Source: Raphanus sativus (Eukaryota > Streptophyta > Magnoliopsida > Brassicales > Brassicaceae). From it: 64,000 nucleotides of DNA. The notes below the pieces were generated by a model. The model was given only the letters and a program-made list of their open reading frames with translations, searched no databases and was not told where the DNA came from. The DNA lies in assembly GCF_000801105.2 (NCBI RefSeq), contig NC_079519.1, positions 33,951,288 to 34,015,287 of the forward strand, read 5' to 3'. Positions 36,296 through 47,369 of the stretch are shown in pieces. The translations under genes were made by a program, and so were the position numbers. Position 1 is the first letter of the stretch. Each line of letters begins with the position of its first letter.

Positions 36296-39200
36296 ATGGC
36301 AGCTTGCGACAAGGTCAAAATCAGCTTCGACAGGTCGGATGAGACAACACGATGCTCCCTCGTTCCCCATCTATCCGCTGCTTTTGGTCGTAAAGGCATT
36401 TCTGTGCTCACAGATAATCATGATGAATTTTTCGAGTGCATTGCTTCTGTTTTGATTTTTTCTAAGAATTACGTGTCCTCCAAGGAATCTTTGGATGATT
36501 TCTTAAAGACTAGCCAACGGAGACATGACAAAGGCCATGTCGTGGTCACTGTCTTTTATGGAGTCAGTAGATCAAAATTGGAGGAAAACTTCGCCAAGGC
36601 GCTCTTAGAGCTTTTTACTTCATATCACTATCAAGGAAGTCAATGGCGCAGCGCTGAAGAAATCATAACCCTACCTGGTCACGAAGAAATCAATAATCAA
36701 AGGTTAGTAACGCTGTTTTGTGTTTTGCTTAATATGTCCGGTAGACATTATTTGAAAGTAATTTTTCAAATTTGTTAGATGTCAATAAGATTTTTAAAAA
36801 TTGTGATATACAAATTTTTAGAGAAACTTATTTTCTCGCAAGATTTTTAAAATATGATAATGACGAATATTATACATAAAAATTCATTTTGGTAATTGTT
36901 TTTTGAAATATGGTAATGATAACAACTGATACATTAATATTAAACTAAATTATATATCATTTAATAAATAAATAATTAAATTAATAATATTATTATAAAT
37001 ATAAAAAATTATACGTCAACTTATATATCGTATTCTATATTTATTTATATATTAAAATTAACTGTTAATTTGTAAGTGCACTTTAACAAACACAAAACCA
37101 AAACAATATTTACCAAATAAAAATTATGTTGATGGGTAAATTATTGAAATTGCATATAAATTTATCAGTACATCAGGTTGAGGTGTCACATGCTCTCCTT
37201 AGAGCATCCTTAATGGGATAAGTGAGGAAATATAGTTTAAGTGTAAAAAATTAATAAAATAATGTAAGAGGTAAGATTTAGTAATAATTAGTAGTGAGAT
37301 AAGTGAGAGGATATAGAACTTGTATCTTAATAATTATATAATTTAATAATGTTAAAACATATAATAACTTTTAAAACATTTAAAATAATATTTAAATTGA
37401 AAACATAAAAAATTAATACTAAATTTTATCTGAAAATAAAAAGATACACAATATATAATTTCAAATTATTATAAAAAAAGGTATTAAACCCCAAAAGCAA
37501 GTCGTCATAGCCCTTGAACAACTCTTTTACGCTTGCAATGACATCACTCGTGTTAACTCTACAAACCAAACAAGAAAAAAATTAAAACAAACTTCCTCCT
37601 GTGTTGTAGAGAAAAAAGAATGGTATTTTTAATTTAACTACCTCTGGGCTTTGCAAGGAAAGTGTCGTTATCATGTTTGAATCCTCCCCTGCCACCATGC
37701 TTGCTTCCCCACACAGCTTGTCCTTTAAAATCATAGCACACCTTCATCCACACAAGCCCAACACTGCGTGACAAATTGATCTGTCTAACACCGGTATATA
37801 TCCCGTCGTCAAACATGATACCACCGATACCACCCCATGGTCCATGTATTTTTACACCACCTCCAGCTTTTGGCTGCAACTTCTCAGTATCTGTCACCAA
37901 CTGATAAACACAAAAAAGGTAAATATTTGAAATACCTAAAATTATAACATAAAATAAAAGTCTTCGAATCACCTTATGTTTTTTGATCTCAGCACCTGCA
38001 GACATCAAATGCACTATAGGTTCCCTTGACTGAAGTCAGATACTCATGTGGGTAATCAAGTATGACCTTAAAATTAAAACAACACAAGAAAAGATGATCA
38101 GTTTCTGAAAAGAACGTGCATATATATTACTTAAAAGGGATAGACAGTCTCTTTGTCTTACCTTATCAAACTTAATGCCTCCTTGACAGCTTTCTTGTCT
38201 TGAAACATATCCTTGACAGCTTTGAGATAGCTCAGGGCATCATCCGTTGTTAGCCCTCCCATGTTTCCTCCTCCCCCTCCACCTATCGTTAGAACCCTAC
38301 CATTTCTGCATTACACAAAAACATAAATAAACTCATTTCCCCTGTTTAAAGGTAACTAACCCAAGAACAATTATACTCAATTCAACCTAGAAATTCAAAA
38401 AGAAAAAACAGAGAATATAAATTAATATCCCACAAACAGAACCAACGATGAGAAGGAGATTTGTCGATATTTCAAAAACCTTGAACAGACAAGATCATTC
38501 TTCAAAGGGGCCAGAGACAACTTCTAGGTTCCTTTCCGAAGAAGATAAAGACCAAGGAGAGGATGAGAGAACAGATCGGTGAGGATTTCGATTTTGTCAA
38601 GGTTCGCCGGAGATATGAACGGAAAATAAACGGATTCGACCAAATACAAAGCTGATAACGGTTACGCCATCGAGCAGAGATCGATTTTGCCGGAAATCAG
38701 ACGGAAATCGGATGAACAAGTGTTTGGTCTCTGTCGCCGCGAGAGAGATATCTGAACAAACCATACTTCTCGTTTTCTATTTTTCCAACAAATGAAAATA
38801 TTATTTCATTTTTCAAAAAACAGAACCAATGAAATTGTGTCACATTACCCTAATAACTTTACTAAAACACTTCTTGCGTAGTACTTGATAAACACATCTC
38901 TAATCACTGTTTTAATATTTTTCTTTTATTATATTACTCTAAGATATGTGGAAATATACCATTAAAGATGCTCTTAGTTTGTTCATTTCAATTAAATTAA
39001 AGTTAAGTTGGTCCATGCTTTTAAAAAGAAATTTACAGTAAAGTTTCTATAAATTTAATATTTCCGACACTATAATATTTTATTAATTTTCCTAAATTTT
39101 TATTTAAGACTCATATATAAAATATATTTTGATGGTAAATAAAAAGGATAGTTTCTTTCACTGGTGATAAGTTGATTAAGTTTTATAAATTCAGCATTCA

Positions 39201-41640
39201 TATTGTTGTTATTAGATTTTTTGGTATACAGATAATATATATCATATAATGTATTTTTTAAAATAAAATCTGATAAAATAATAACATATTTTGAAGTGTT
39301 AACAAAACCTAGAGAGACTTCATTGTGAATAAAAAAGTACACTGGTTTGTTTATATTTATATTTTTTGAAAAATGTTTATATATTAACTAATAATTTTTT
39401 ATGCTAGTGATTTTTATGTTTATATAAGAGTTTTCTAAAATTTGTTATATTATCGAACTTTGTCATATTTTAAATCAATAAATAAATGATCACACATATT
39501 TATTGATTTGGAGTATTAATTTATTAATTTATATAAGATTATAAAATAAAACCTGATCCAGTGTTAAAATAACTTTTATTGTTTTATGCTCCAACAATCA
39601 TTGTTTCTTGGTTGTTATTCTCATGAGAGGCATCAAGTTTATATAAAATCATAACATAGTAAGTCCTAATAGCAGTACTTTTTTCTTTCAGTGACAGCGA
39701 ATTTGTGGAAAAGATTGCTACTGATGTTTATGAGAAAATTTTTCCAAAAGAACGAATCGGAATCTACTCAAGGATGCTTCAGGATATAGGCAACTTGCTT
39801 TGCAATCAACAATGGGGGGTCAAAAGCATAGGCTTTTGGGGTATGCCAGGCATAGGAAAGACAGAGCTTGCTAAAGCTGTCTTTGACCAAATGTCTAGTG
39901 ACTATGAAGTAACTTGCTTCCTCCATAACTTTCATGAAACTTTTGAAACGAAGGGACTTTACAGTTTGCTGCAGGAACATTTCAAGAACCTCACAAATCA
40001 AAACGTTCCAAAAAGAGTTCTTCTTGTTCTTGATGATGTAAGGAATCATCTATACGCAGAGTCTTTACTTGCCGAGCTTCCCTCGCTTAGTCCTGGAAGT
40101 CTGATCATCATAACCTCCAGAGATGAGCAAGTCCTTTCTCAGTATCAAGTCAACCAAACTTACAAAGTTGAAGGATTAAACAAGAACGAGGCTATGCAGC
40201 TATTTTCCCGATGTGCCTTTGAAAAAGATGTGAAACAGACTAATCTTCTTAAAGGTATTTCTATGAAGGTGATCGAATACGCTGATGGAAACCCTTTAGC
40301 TCTAAGAGTATACGGAAAAGAGATGTCATCACAGGAGCAACTAAGTCAAAAGGAGACTTTGTTCCTCAAGCTCAAGCAAGATCCTCCGCATCAGATTATG
40401 GAAGTAGTCAAGAGTAGCTACCATGCACTTAGTGACAACGAGAAGAACATACTTGTGTATATTGCTTTTTGCTTCACAGGAAAACATGTTGAAGATGTGT
40501 CGAAACTACTACAAGACCTTGGTTTCTTCCCAGAGATCGGGATCGACCGGCTTGTTGCCAAGTCTCTGGTGACTATTTCAGAAAACAAGTTGGAAATGCA
40601 TAACATGATTCAGGCGGTAATCAAGAAAATAGGGAGGTGCAGTGAAGACCCCAACACAAGTTTCAAATGTGTATTGGTATGTCTTATTTTACCATTTTCA
40701 ATCAATTATCTTCTACATCATCCATAAGCTCTCATGTTATGTTGTTTCAGGGCACTACCGACATCGAAGCCATATCTCTGGATGCCTCTAACTTAAACCC
40801 GGACGTCCAACTTTCTTTATTCAGATCTATGTACAACCTTAGATACCTGAATATTTACTATTCCAATCCTGGAAAACATGGCAAGGCCCTTGAGTCTCTC
40901 TCTCTGCCTTATGGGCTTGGATTTCTACATTGGGAAACTTACCCTTTGAAATCTTTACCACAAGATTTTGATCCAAGCAACCTTGTTGAACTCAACATGC
41001 CTTACAGTCAACTCCAAACTCTTTGGGGAGGAACCAAAGTAAGCAAACTCCAAATAGGACTCAAATATTTTTTTTTTTTGTTATTCCTTTACTTCAACAA
41101 TGTGTTTTCTATTTTTTACAGAACCTTAAGATGCTGAAGAGGATCAACCTTAGACATTCTCAGAAACTGCTTGAAGTTGATGAACTTTCAGAAGCTCTAA
41201 ACATCGAGGAAGTTGATCTCTGCGGCTGTAGGAACTTGCGGAGGTTCCCATCCATTGGTAATTTGCATAAGCTCAGAATTGTTGATCTCCCCAGTTTCAC
41301 AGGGATCGAAATTTTCCCTGAGTTCCCATCTAATGTGGAATTAAAATTGGAGGGATCACTCATTGAGACCATGTCCATGTCCCCTCCAGCTTCACCGATC
41401 GGAGTCAAGAGCTTATGCGAGTTCCTAGACAATCCGACAAAACCTTTGAACTTCGAGCGTCATGGTCCCCATATCTTAGATATTCTGAGACCAGGAAGCT
41501 TCTACAATAACCAAAAAAGGATAACAAATCCAGATATGGTGGAAACACAACCTGAATTTAAAGATATAATGTGTGAAACAGCAATCTCGATGAGCCAATG
41601 GGTGTTTAAAAAACTAAATAGTTTTCGAAAAGTGGATTAA
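36296..41640 (+). CDS. Truncated RRS1-like TIR-NB-LRR receptor without a WRKY region (pair A sensor)
   Basis: Four exons: 36296-36702 (TIR), 39692-40676 (NB-ARC), 40751-41038 and 41122-41640, giving 732 residues. The TIR is degenerate: residues 24-25 are Pro-His where RRS1 has Ser-His, and no catalytic Glu context is visible. The NB-ARC has P-loop [11 protein letters not shown], kinase-2 [19 protein letters not shown] and GNPLAL, with MHN in the MHD position. The exon 3 module ([32 protein letters not shown]) is typical of RRS1/RPS4. After only a few LRR units the reading departs from the RRS1 pattern and stops. The remaining LRRs, the post-LRR domain and WRKY are absent, and I see no remnants in the next 600 bp. 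Intron 1 (3 kb) holds a transposon. It may be a pseudogene or a short decoy. Confidence 0.88.
37202..38973. mobile_element. PIF/Harbinger-like element that captured gene fragments
   Basis: 1,772 bp in intron 1 of the RRS1-like gene A. The ends are inverted repeats: left GAGCATCCTTAATGGGATA and right (reversed) GAGCATCTTTAATGGTATA, 17 of 19 matching. The flanks are TTA at 37199-37201 and 38974-38976, the 3-bp target duplication of PIF/Harbinger. There is no transposase. The interior on minus carries SIN3-type PAH and jacalin lectin fragments plus GC-richer DNA at 38460-38760 that looks like a captured 5' UTR. Confidence 0.82.
37478..38330 (-). pseudogene. Captured chimera: SIN3-type PAH domain interrupted by jacalin-lectin fragments
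   Basis: Read on minus. First (38310 to about 38190) [20 protein letters not shown], the start of a paired amphipathic helix domain as in SIN3-like corepressors. Then, in another frame, a jacalin tail (GGIKFDK, an intron with [22 protein letters not shown]; about 38182-38000). Then a jacalin start ([18 protein letters not shown] to [12 protein letters not shown]; about 37890-37660). Last, in frame with it, the rest of the PAH domain (NDTFLAKPR, a spliceable junction, [20 protein letters not shown]; about 37660-37480). The jacalin piece thus sits inside the PAH sequence. Frame changes and stops make an intact product unlikely. Confidence 0.75.
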
Positions 41641-42238
41641 TTTCTAAATGCACAAGAAGGATACCGGCTTCAGTATATAAATAAAAGTCTTTTCACGGTT
41701 CCTTGTCAATGTATGACTATAAACATTGTTCTGTTTTAGTGTGTTCAGTGGGCTTATGTTTATGTTGTTGTTATAACTCTACTCATCACATGTTTTATTT
41801 GAGTGTTTGTTTTTCCAGTTATGTGTTTGTGTATGAACGACAGAACCTTCACCTGTTTTTTCTACGTACCTTGGAAGATTGAACCAGCACAGGGAACTAA
41901 CGTTCCCTAGAAAATTAATCATGTAATAGATTCTAATAGTTTTTTTTTCTAGATTCATATAGTTTTAAAAGAAAGGTTATTAATCCATATCACAGTCAAA
42001 TTATATGACTCCTCAGGAGACAATCAGAAGGGTAGTTTCAGCTGGTGAATCCACCCAACGTGTTTTATAGAAATAGTAAAAAAAGATGGAGTGTCCTCAT
42101 CACAACTAATAGCTAAGTCTTCCATGTTTATCATAAGATAAAAGCACTGACATTCTAAATTTGATAGTAAATAAATTAGACATAATTATCCAAAACCCCA
42201 ATGTTATATGAAGATTGTTAACAAGTGGAACATCAAGC
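41641..42238. other. Intergenic DNA between the RRS1-like gene A and the PPR pseudogene
   Basis: 3' flank of both neighbouring genes. No remaining LRR or WRKY coding sequence and no element was recognised. Confidence 0.6.
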
Positions 42239-43668
42239 CTATTTACGAACGTAAAACAGATAATATAACATGGGGCTGTCATTTAAGAGCCGCACCTCGT
42301 GATATGTCGTTGGGGGGTGCTGTTCAAGGAGCCAGTCATACGAACCTATATAGTGTACATAGCCGCCAGAAATGGCGACCAGTACTGCGACACATAATAT
42401 AAACTCCCCAATGTCCTTCAAGCGTTTTTTTAATACCGTTAAATCGGGTAAACTAGTCCTGTACGGCCATCTCATCTTGCGAAAAGTAAAATTCGAAAAC
42501 ATCCTTTTCCTGTGATACCTTAACTTCTTCATATGCATTCCATATCTCTTCTTTTTAATCGACCTTAGCATATCATCAACCTTCTGTTCCATCCCGTCCG
42601 CGTAATACCTAGAAATCAATAAACGTGGTACGCTCATATCCAGCTTTGTTCCTTCCGGGTTCCACTCTTCAAAAATCTTCTCAGCTCCTTCTACATTGTT
42701 CAGCTTCAACAAAGAGTTCATCATTGTTCGATACCCATCATCCTTTGCTTCCTTTTTATAGTTATTCCAAAGAGAGTACACTTCTCTTTGCGTCCGAGGC
42801 ACGTCGCCATACATCTCTATGGCTTTTTGTACCGAACGGGTTTTAACGTAAGCCCTTGCCATTGCAACAACCGTGCTTCCTTCGAGTTTGATTCCCTGTT
42901 CATCAACCCTCGTTTTAAACGTCTCCATCTCCTTTATCTTGCTTGGATCCGCGTACACCCTTAAAACATTGTTCCACGTGGTACTGTCGAACCCCACCTT
43001 CTTCTCTTGCATCTCGCGTACAAGATTCTCGACCATATCTCGGTTCTTGAGCTGACCGTAGAGAGAAATCATCGAGTTGAAGGGTGAGGGTTTCAAGAGG
43101 AACCCTAGCTCTCTCATCTTCTCAAACGTTGCGTCGGCTTTGTCCAGTGTTTTCTCGGATCTCGTGTAAGAGGTCAACAGAGTGGAGTAGACAAAGTAAT
43201 CCCTCATGTGTTACAGGGGTGCTTTCGAAGAACTTCTCGGCTTCTTCCAATCCAAGCACATGGTCGACGAGATAAAGCCTAGCTGCGTAGTCTTAAGCAA
43301 AAATATCAAAGACCTTTTGTTCACCCATCCACTCTGATGCCTAAACATGTTACAAAGGTCGTCGTGTCATAAGCTATATTAATTACACTGAATATTAGAA
43401 GATGAAAAAGATCTAAAATGATAACCTCAAGTGCTTTAGAGAACTGATTGGAGTCACGGAGATTCTTTATAAGGCATCTGACGTCAGAGGGCTTTACTTG
43501 ATGTCCTTGTTTCGACCATTGTTCCTTTTGTTCTGTAACGGTCTGGATCCGACTCGGGGTAGGTTGATTCGCATCCGCTAGGGTTTCTAATGAGCGAAAC
43601 AAACAACCGTTCTTACTGTGAGCGAGAACACGCCTCGTGTATTGTTGGATAATCTGCGACTTGATCAT
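42239..43668 (-). pseudogene. Pentatricopeptide repeat (P-class PPR) gene with two lesions
   Basis: Exon 1 is 43668-43426 (MIKSQIIQQYTRR..., rich in Arg/Lys/Ser/Gln, plausible organelle targeting), and exon 2 is 43340-42239. PPR repeats are visible (VYSTLLTSYTRSEKTLDKAD, FNSMISLYGQLKNRDMVENL, TVVAMARAYVKTRSVQKAIE), as in the mitochondrial P-class family of At1g02370/At2g20710 type. Early in exon 2 a TAA (about 43295) follows FDIFA. Near 43208 a one-base insertion shifts PVT out of frame with MRDYFVYSTLL. From there an intact 322-codon ORF continues to the end, including an unusual C-terminal hydrophobic segment (ILCVAVLVAISGGYVHYIG). Without both lesions the protein would be about 450 residues. 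It could be expressed from the downstream ATG, but would lack targeting. Confidence 0.82.
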
Positions 43669-44292
43669 GGCTGACAGTAAGAGACTCTAGAGGGAGTTAT
43701 TGGTAATAGAATTCTCATGAATGGTTCTTGGATTTCAAAAGTCTTAATAGAATCCGTTGTTATTGGTTTAAGAATTTTTAAAATCTATTCAAATCTTGAA
43801 TTCTATTCATTTTTACTCATAAGAGTCAACTTTCAAAATATCATATGTATTCATGTGATTTTCAAAATCCATGTGATAACTCTTTTAATTCATTACACCT
43901 TAAATCCAAAATATATGTCCAAACTTATAATTTATTACATATTATTTACCTTTACTTTTTGAATATATAATTATTATTATATTGTTATCATTTTTGAATA
44001 TATAATTATATTATAAATATTAAAATTTTGAAAAAAAATTGAAAATAGTTTGAAAATTTATTTTCACATTTCAAAAAGAATTTTCTTAAAAAACTGTAAA
44101 ATCCAATTTTTTATAATAAGTTTGAATCTAGAACATTTAATTCAAAATTATTTTTTAAAAATTTATTTTTATTGTTTCTTTATTACTCTTTGAATATCTA
44201 TAAGGCAAGTTTGTTTCTTTAATGAAAACTCTTTTGATAAGCCTAATTGATGAAAATCTACATCAATCTAAAGAAGTTATGATCAAGTTTGA
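43669..44292. other. Intergenic DNA
   Basis: AT-rich flank of the PPR pseudogene with no gene recognised. It ends with the 10-bp target duplication TCAAGTTTGA (44283-44292) of the adjacent foldback element. Confidence 0.6.
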
Positions 44293-44954
44293 GGGAAAAT
44301 GGCTTATTCCCCTACGAAGTAGTTGTTCCCGGCTTTTTCACACACGAACTTTTAAACCATGTCAAAAATCACACGAACAACGGAAATATTACTTATTCCC
44401 TTATGAACTAATTATTTCCAGTTTTTTCACACATAAATTTTTAAACTTTGCCAAAAACCACATGAACTATGCTATTTTTGAATTACACACACAAACTATC
44501 AATTTTAAGCTAATTTCCCTAAAATCGTAAATTGTATTATTTAAACATTAACTTTGTTTATAACAGATGGATAGCCGATTTAATTTGGGTTGATAAAAAA
44601 AGATAATACATCATTTTGTTCTTTTTCTTTTCTTTTTGTATTATCCTTTTTATCAACCAAAATTAAACCGGCTATCCACCTATCATAAACTAAGTTAATG
44701 TTTAAATAACACAATTTACGATTTTAGGGGAATTAGCTTAAAATTGATAGTTTGTGTATGTAATTAAAAAAATAGCGTAGTTCATGTGGTTTTTGGCAAA
44801 ATTTAAAAATTTGTGTGTGAAAAAGCTGAAAATAATTAGTTTATAAGGGAATAAGCAATATTTCCGTTGTTCATGTGGTTTTTTGCATGCCTTAAAAGTT
44901 CGTGTGTGAAAAAGCCGGGAACGACTAGTTCGTAGGGGAATAAGCCATTTTCCC
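44293..44954. mobile_element. Foldback Mutator-like MITE with ~310-bp inverted repeats
   Basis: Two long imperfect inverted repeats, about 44293-44600 and 44645-44954, start GGGAAAATGGCTTATTCCCC and pair almost end to end around a spacer of about 45 bp. They are flanked by a perfect 10-bp direct repeat TCAAGTTTGA (44283-44292 and 44955-44964). Long terminal inverted repeats with a 9-11 bp duplication are the signature of Mutator-like elements. No transposase is present. A 102-codon ORF over the left arm is not a real gene. Confidence 0.88.
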
Positions 44955-44964
44955 TCAAGTTTGA

Positions 44965-46005
44965 TAAGTCAAGGTATACACAACTTTCACAATCCACACA
45001 ATTTTAAAAATCTACTAACTCTTAAAATTCACAAACTCTATAGGAATTCATCTCCCAATAACACCCCTTAAGATTTACGGGATTTTAGTTATTTGTTGAG
45101 GGGTTGTGAGAGCATTCATTATCATGGAGTATTGCCCCAAGGGTTTCCAACATATTTAATATTAACAAATTTTAATATAATTTAATTATTAATTAAATTA
45201 TAAATCAATAATGTAAACCAATAAAAAAACAATAAAAATAAAATGATTGGTCAATTCTTTCAAATAGTTTTTTTTTTGTTTTTGTCACAAAAAATCTTTT
45301 TGATCATTGGAAAACTATTTTTGTGAAAATAAACTAAAAATCTATATCTAAAGAAATTTCTCGATTTCTCGTATGAAACTTTTTTTCTTTTTCTTTTTAT
45401 AGTTTTTTTAAATATCAGTATATTGTTATCCAATAGATAATTCTTTAAGTTTTTATACTTTATAATCAGATTTTAAATCATTTATTAAAAATGTAGTATT
45501 ATAAAATATAAGATCTATTAAATTTTTTTCTAAAAATTATAAACACTGAACTAAATTTTTGAACCGGGTCTAGAGTGAAGTAAAACTTGCGTACAATAGT
45601 CTTCCCTGGTTAATAGATTTTAAAACCCGGTTTGGAATTTCTAGTTTGGAAAATTAATTACGAGATTTGTTTTTCTTCAAACATATAATAATATTTTAAT
45701 TTTTAAGAATTCTGATCTTTATCCGAATTCGAATAAACTGAGAAATACGTTCAACGTGTCGTCCATGGCTCTCCTCTGCCTGCCACATCTCTGTCTCTTT
45801 CCCTATCAAATTTTCGTTTGCTGTCTCTATGGCTCATTCGCTACACAACTTCTTCTCATTTACTCTTACTCTTCGCCTAAATAAGGTAAGCTTTTTAATC
45901 TATCCTTTCCTTTGTTGGAGTTTTGATGCCGCTGCTATAAGAACTAGAATCATCATCTTGGTTCCGTGGTGTTAATGTTGTTAAAGGCTTGACGGTGAAG
46001 AAAAA
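44965..46005. other. Intergenic DNA and 5' UTR of the coiled-coil gene
   Basis: AT-rich DNA, then from about 45750 a less AT-rich leader with CTCTCCTCTGCC and CTGTCTCTTTCC stretches that probably belongs to the 5' UTR of the next gene. A GGTAAGC donor near 45885 suggests a 5' UTR intron ending shortly before 46006. Confidence 0.5.
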
Positions 46006-47230
46006 ATGGAACTCGGAGGTTTGGTTTCTGTGCTGATCTCATCTCCAGTATATCTAATGACCAGACCTTTGCTTTTCTGCATATCTGCATGTGTGTTCTG
46101 TCTTAGAACAGCTCTTGTTACCACCTTTGTGTCTACTGATATTGTGAGCTCTGCTATCTGGTTCAACTTAAGTATGTTGTGGAGAGCTGTGTGGGGCACA
46201 ATCTGGGGTTCTGTTCTCCTCTTTACGTTTCCGGTTCGCTTCCTCGCTTCTATACCAAGGGAAAGACTGGTTCGTTTCGGTCTGCAAGAGAGTATTTAGT
46301 GTTTAGTAATATTTCTTGTATTTTTGAAGTTTTTTTTTTTTGTAAATTTCAGCTTGAGCAGAGTCTTTACGAGTTGCGGTATGAGCTGGAGAGTCTTGAA
46401 TTGAATAGAAAAGAAATAGAAGAGAATCTCCGGGCAGCAATAAAAGAATATCGACTCATGGAACAGGAGTTAGATGAACTAGAAGATGAATATGATGGAG
46501 CCATTTCAAGAATCGAGAAGCTAGAGGCTGAGGTACCAAAACCAAATATTATCATCAATCTTTCTCATAACCAAATACATATGTTCGTTCTAAAACGTAT
46601 TTTTGATAGCTGCAAGAACTTAAGAAAGAAAATATTAAGTTAAAGGAATCTTGCGGAAAACAATACTTGAGCATGAAAGGCAAACATAAAGCAGAGGAAG
46701 AGCCTAGGGAAGTCCAAAGCATACCAAAAACCAAGAACACCCCTTATAGGTCAAAGGAAGAAGCCGAGTTTACATCTGTTGAATCACCACTTTACCCATT
46801 TGCAAAGGCGACAATCCCGACAGACGAAGAGCTAACACCAAGAGTTCTCGGGTTAGAGAGAAACGTCGCGGTTTCAAGAAGCGTATTCAGTGCGATGCTG
46901 GCGCTGGTCGTGGGGGTGGTAATGTATGGAGCCAAAGAAAAGGATCTGTGTACTCCACTTATAGGAGCACTCTTCACTGTGGTCGGTATCTCTTTGAGAA
47001 GTGTGGTTCAGTTTTTCTCAACGGTTAAGAACAAACCGGCTTTGGATGCAGTTGCTCTGATGAGCCTCAACTGGTTTATCGTCGGTACTCTTACTTATCC
47101 AACCCTACCGAGAGTTGCTAGAGTGGTGGTCCCACGAGTTTTTAGCACTGCTGGTTCGGTCTTGGCTTTAGTTGGTGGTGGTGGTGGCTCGGTCCCTTCG
47201 CCGCCAGAGATTGTGAACTATTTCAGTTAA
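46006..47230 (+). CDS. Coiled-coil membrane protein of unknown function (At5g45310-like)
   Basis: Three exons: 46006-46269, 46353-46532 and 46610-47230, giving 354 residues. The N-terminal ~85 residues are strongly hydrophobic (PVYLMTRPLLFCISACVFCL and WGSVLLFTFPVRFL), suggesting membrane insertion. Residues about 89-160 form a highly charged coiled coil (LYELRYELESLELNRKEIEE, ELDELEDEYDGAISRIEKLE). The C-terminal third has three more hydrophobic segments (SAMLALVVGVVMYGA, LIGALFTVVGISL, LMSLNWFIVGTLTYP) and a Gly-rich end. I do not know its function. It resembles the coiled-coil protein gene At5g45310, which would fit the local gene order. No lesion was seen. Confidence 0.85.
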
Positions 47231-47369
47231 GTTGGTTAAAATTTTGTGCATATACATACTTTGCAATATCCATCAAAGCTTTGTCTTTGTGAATGTAATT
47301 ATTACATAGTCTAGCCAAACAGGATCGGATCGGATCGACCGAACTGGAGTGTGATGTAATAAATATAAA

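Noticed and set aside
41380..41640. The RRS1-like gene A tail as a new integrated domain
   Set aside because: It is about 80 residues of low similarity without repeats or motifs and is more simply read as a decayed LRR followed by a stop.
44222..44530. A 102-codon ORF
   Set aside because: It lies over the left arm of the foldback MULE and repeats its inverted-repeat words.
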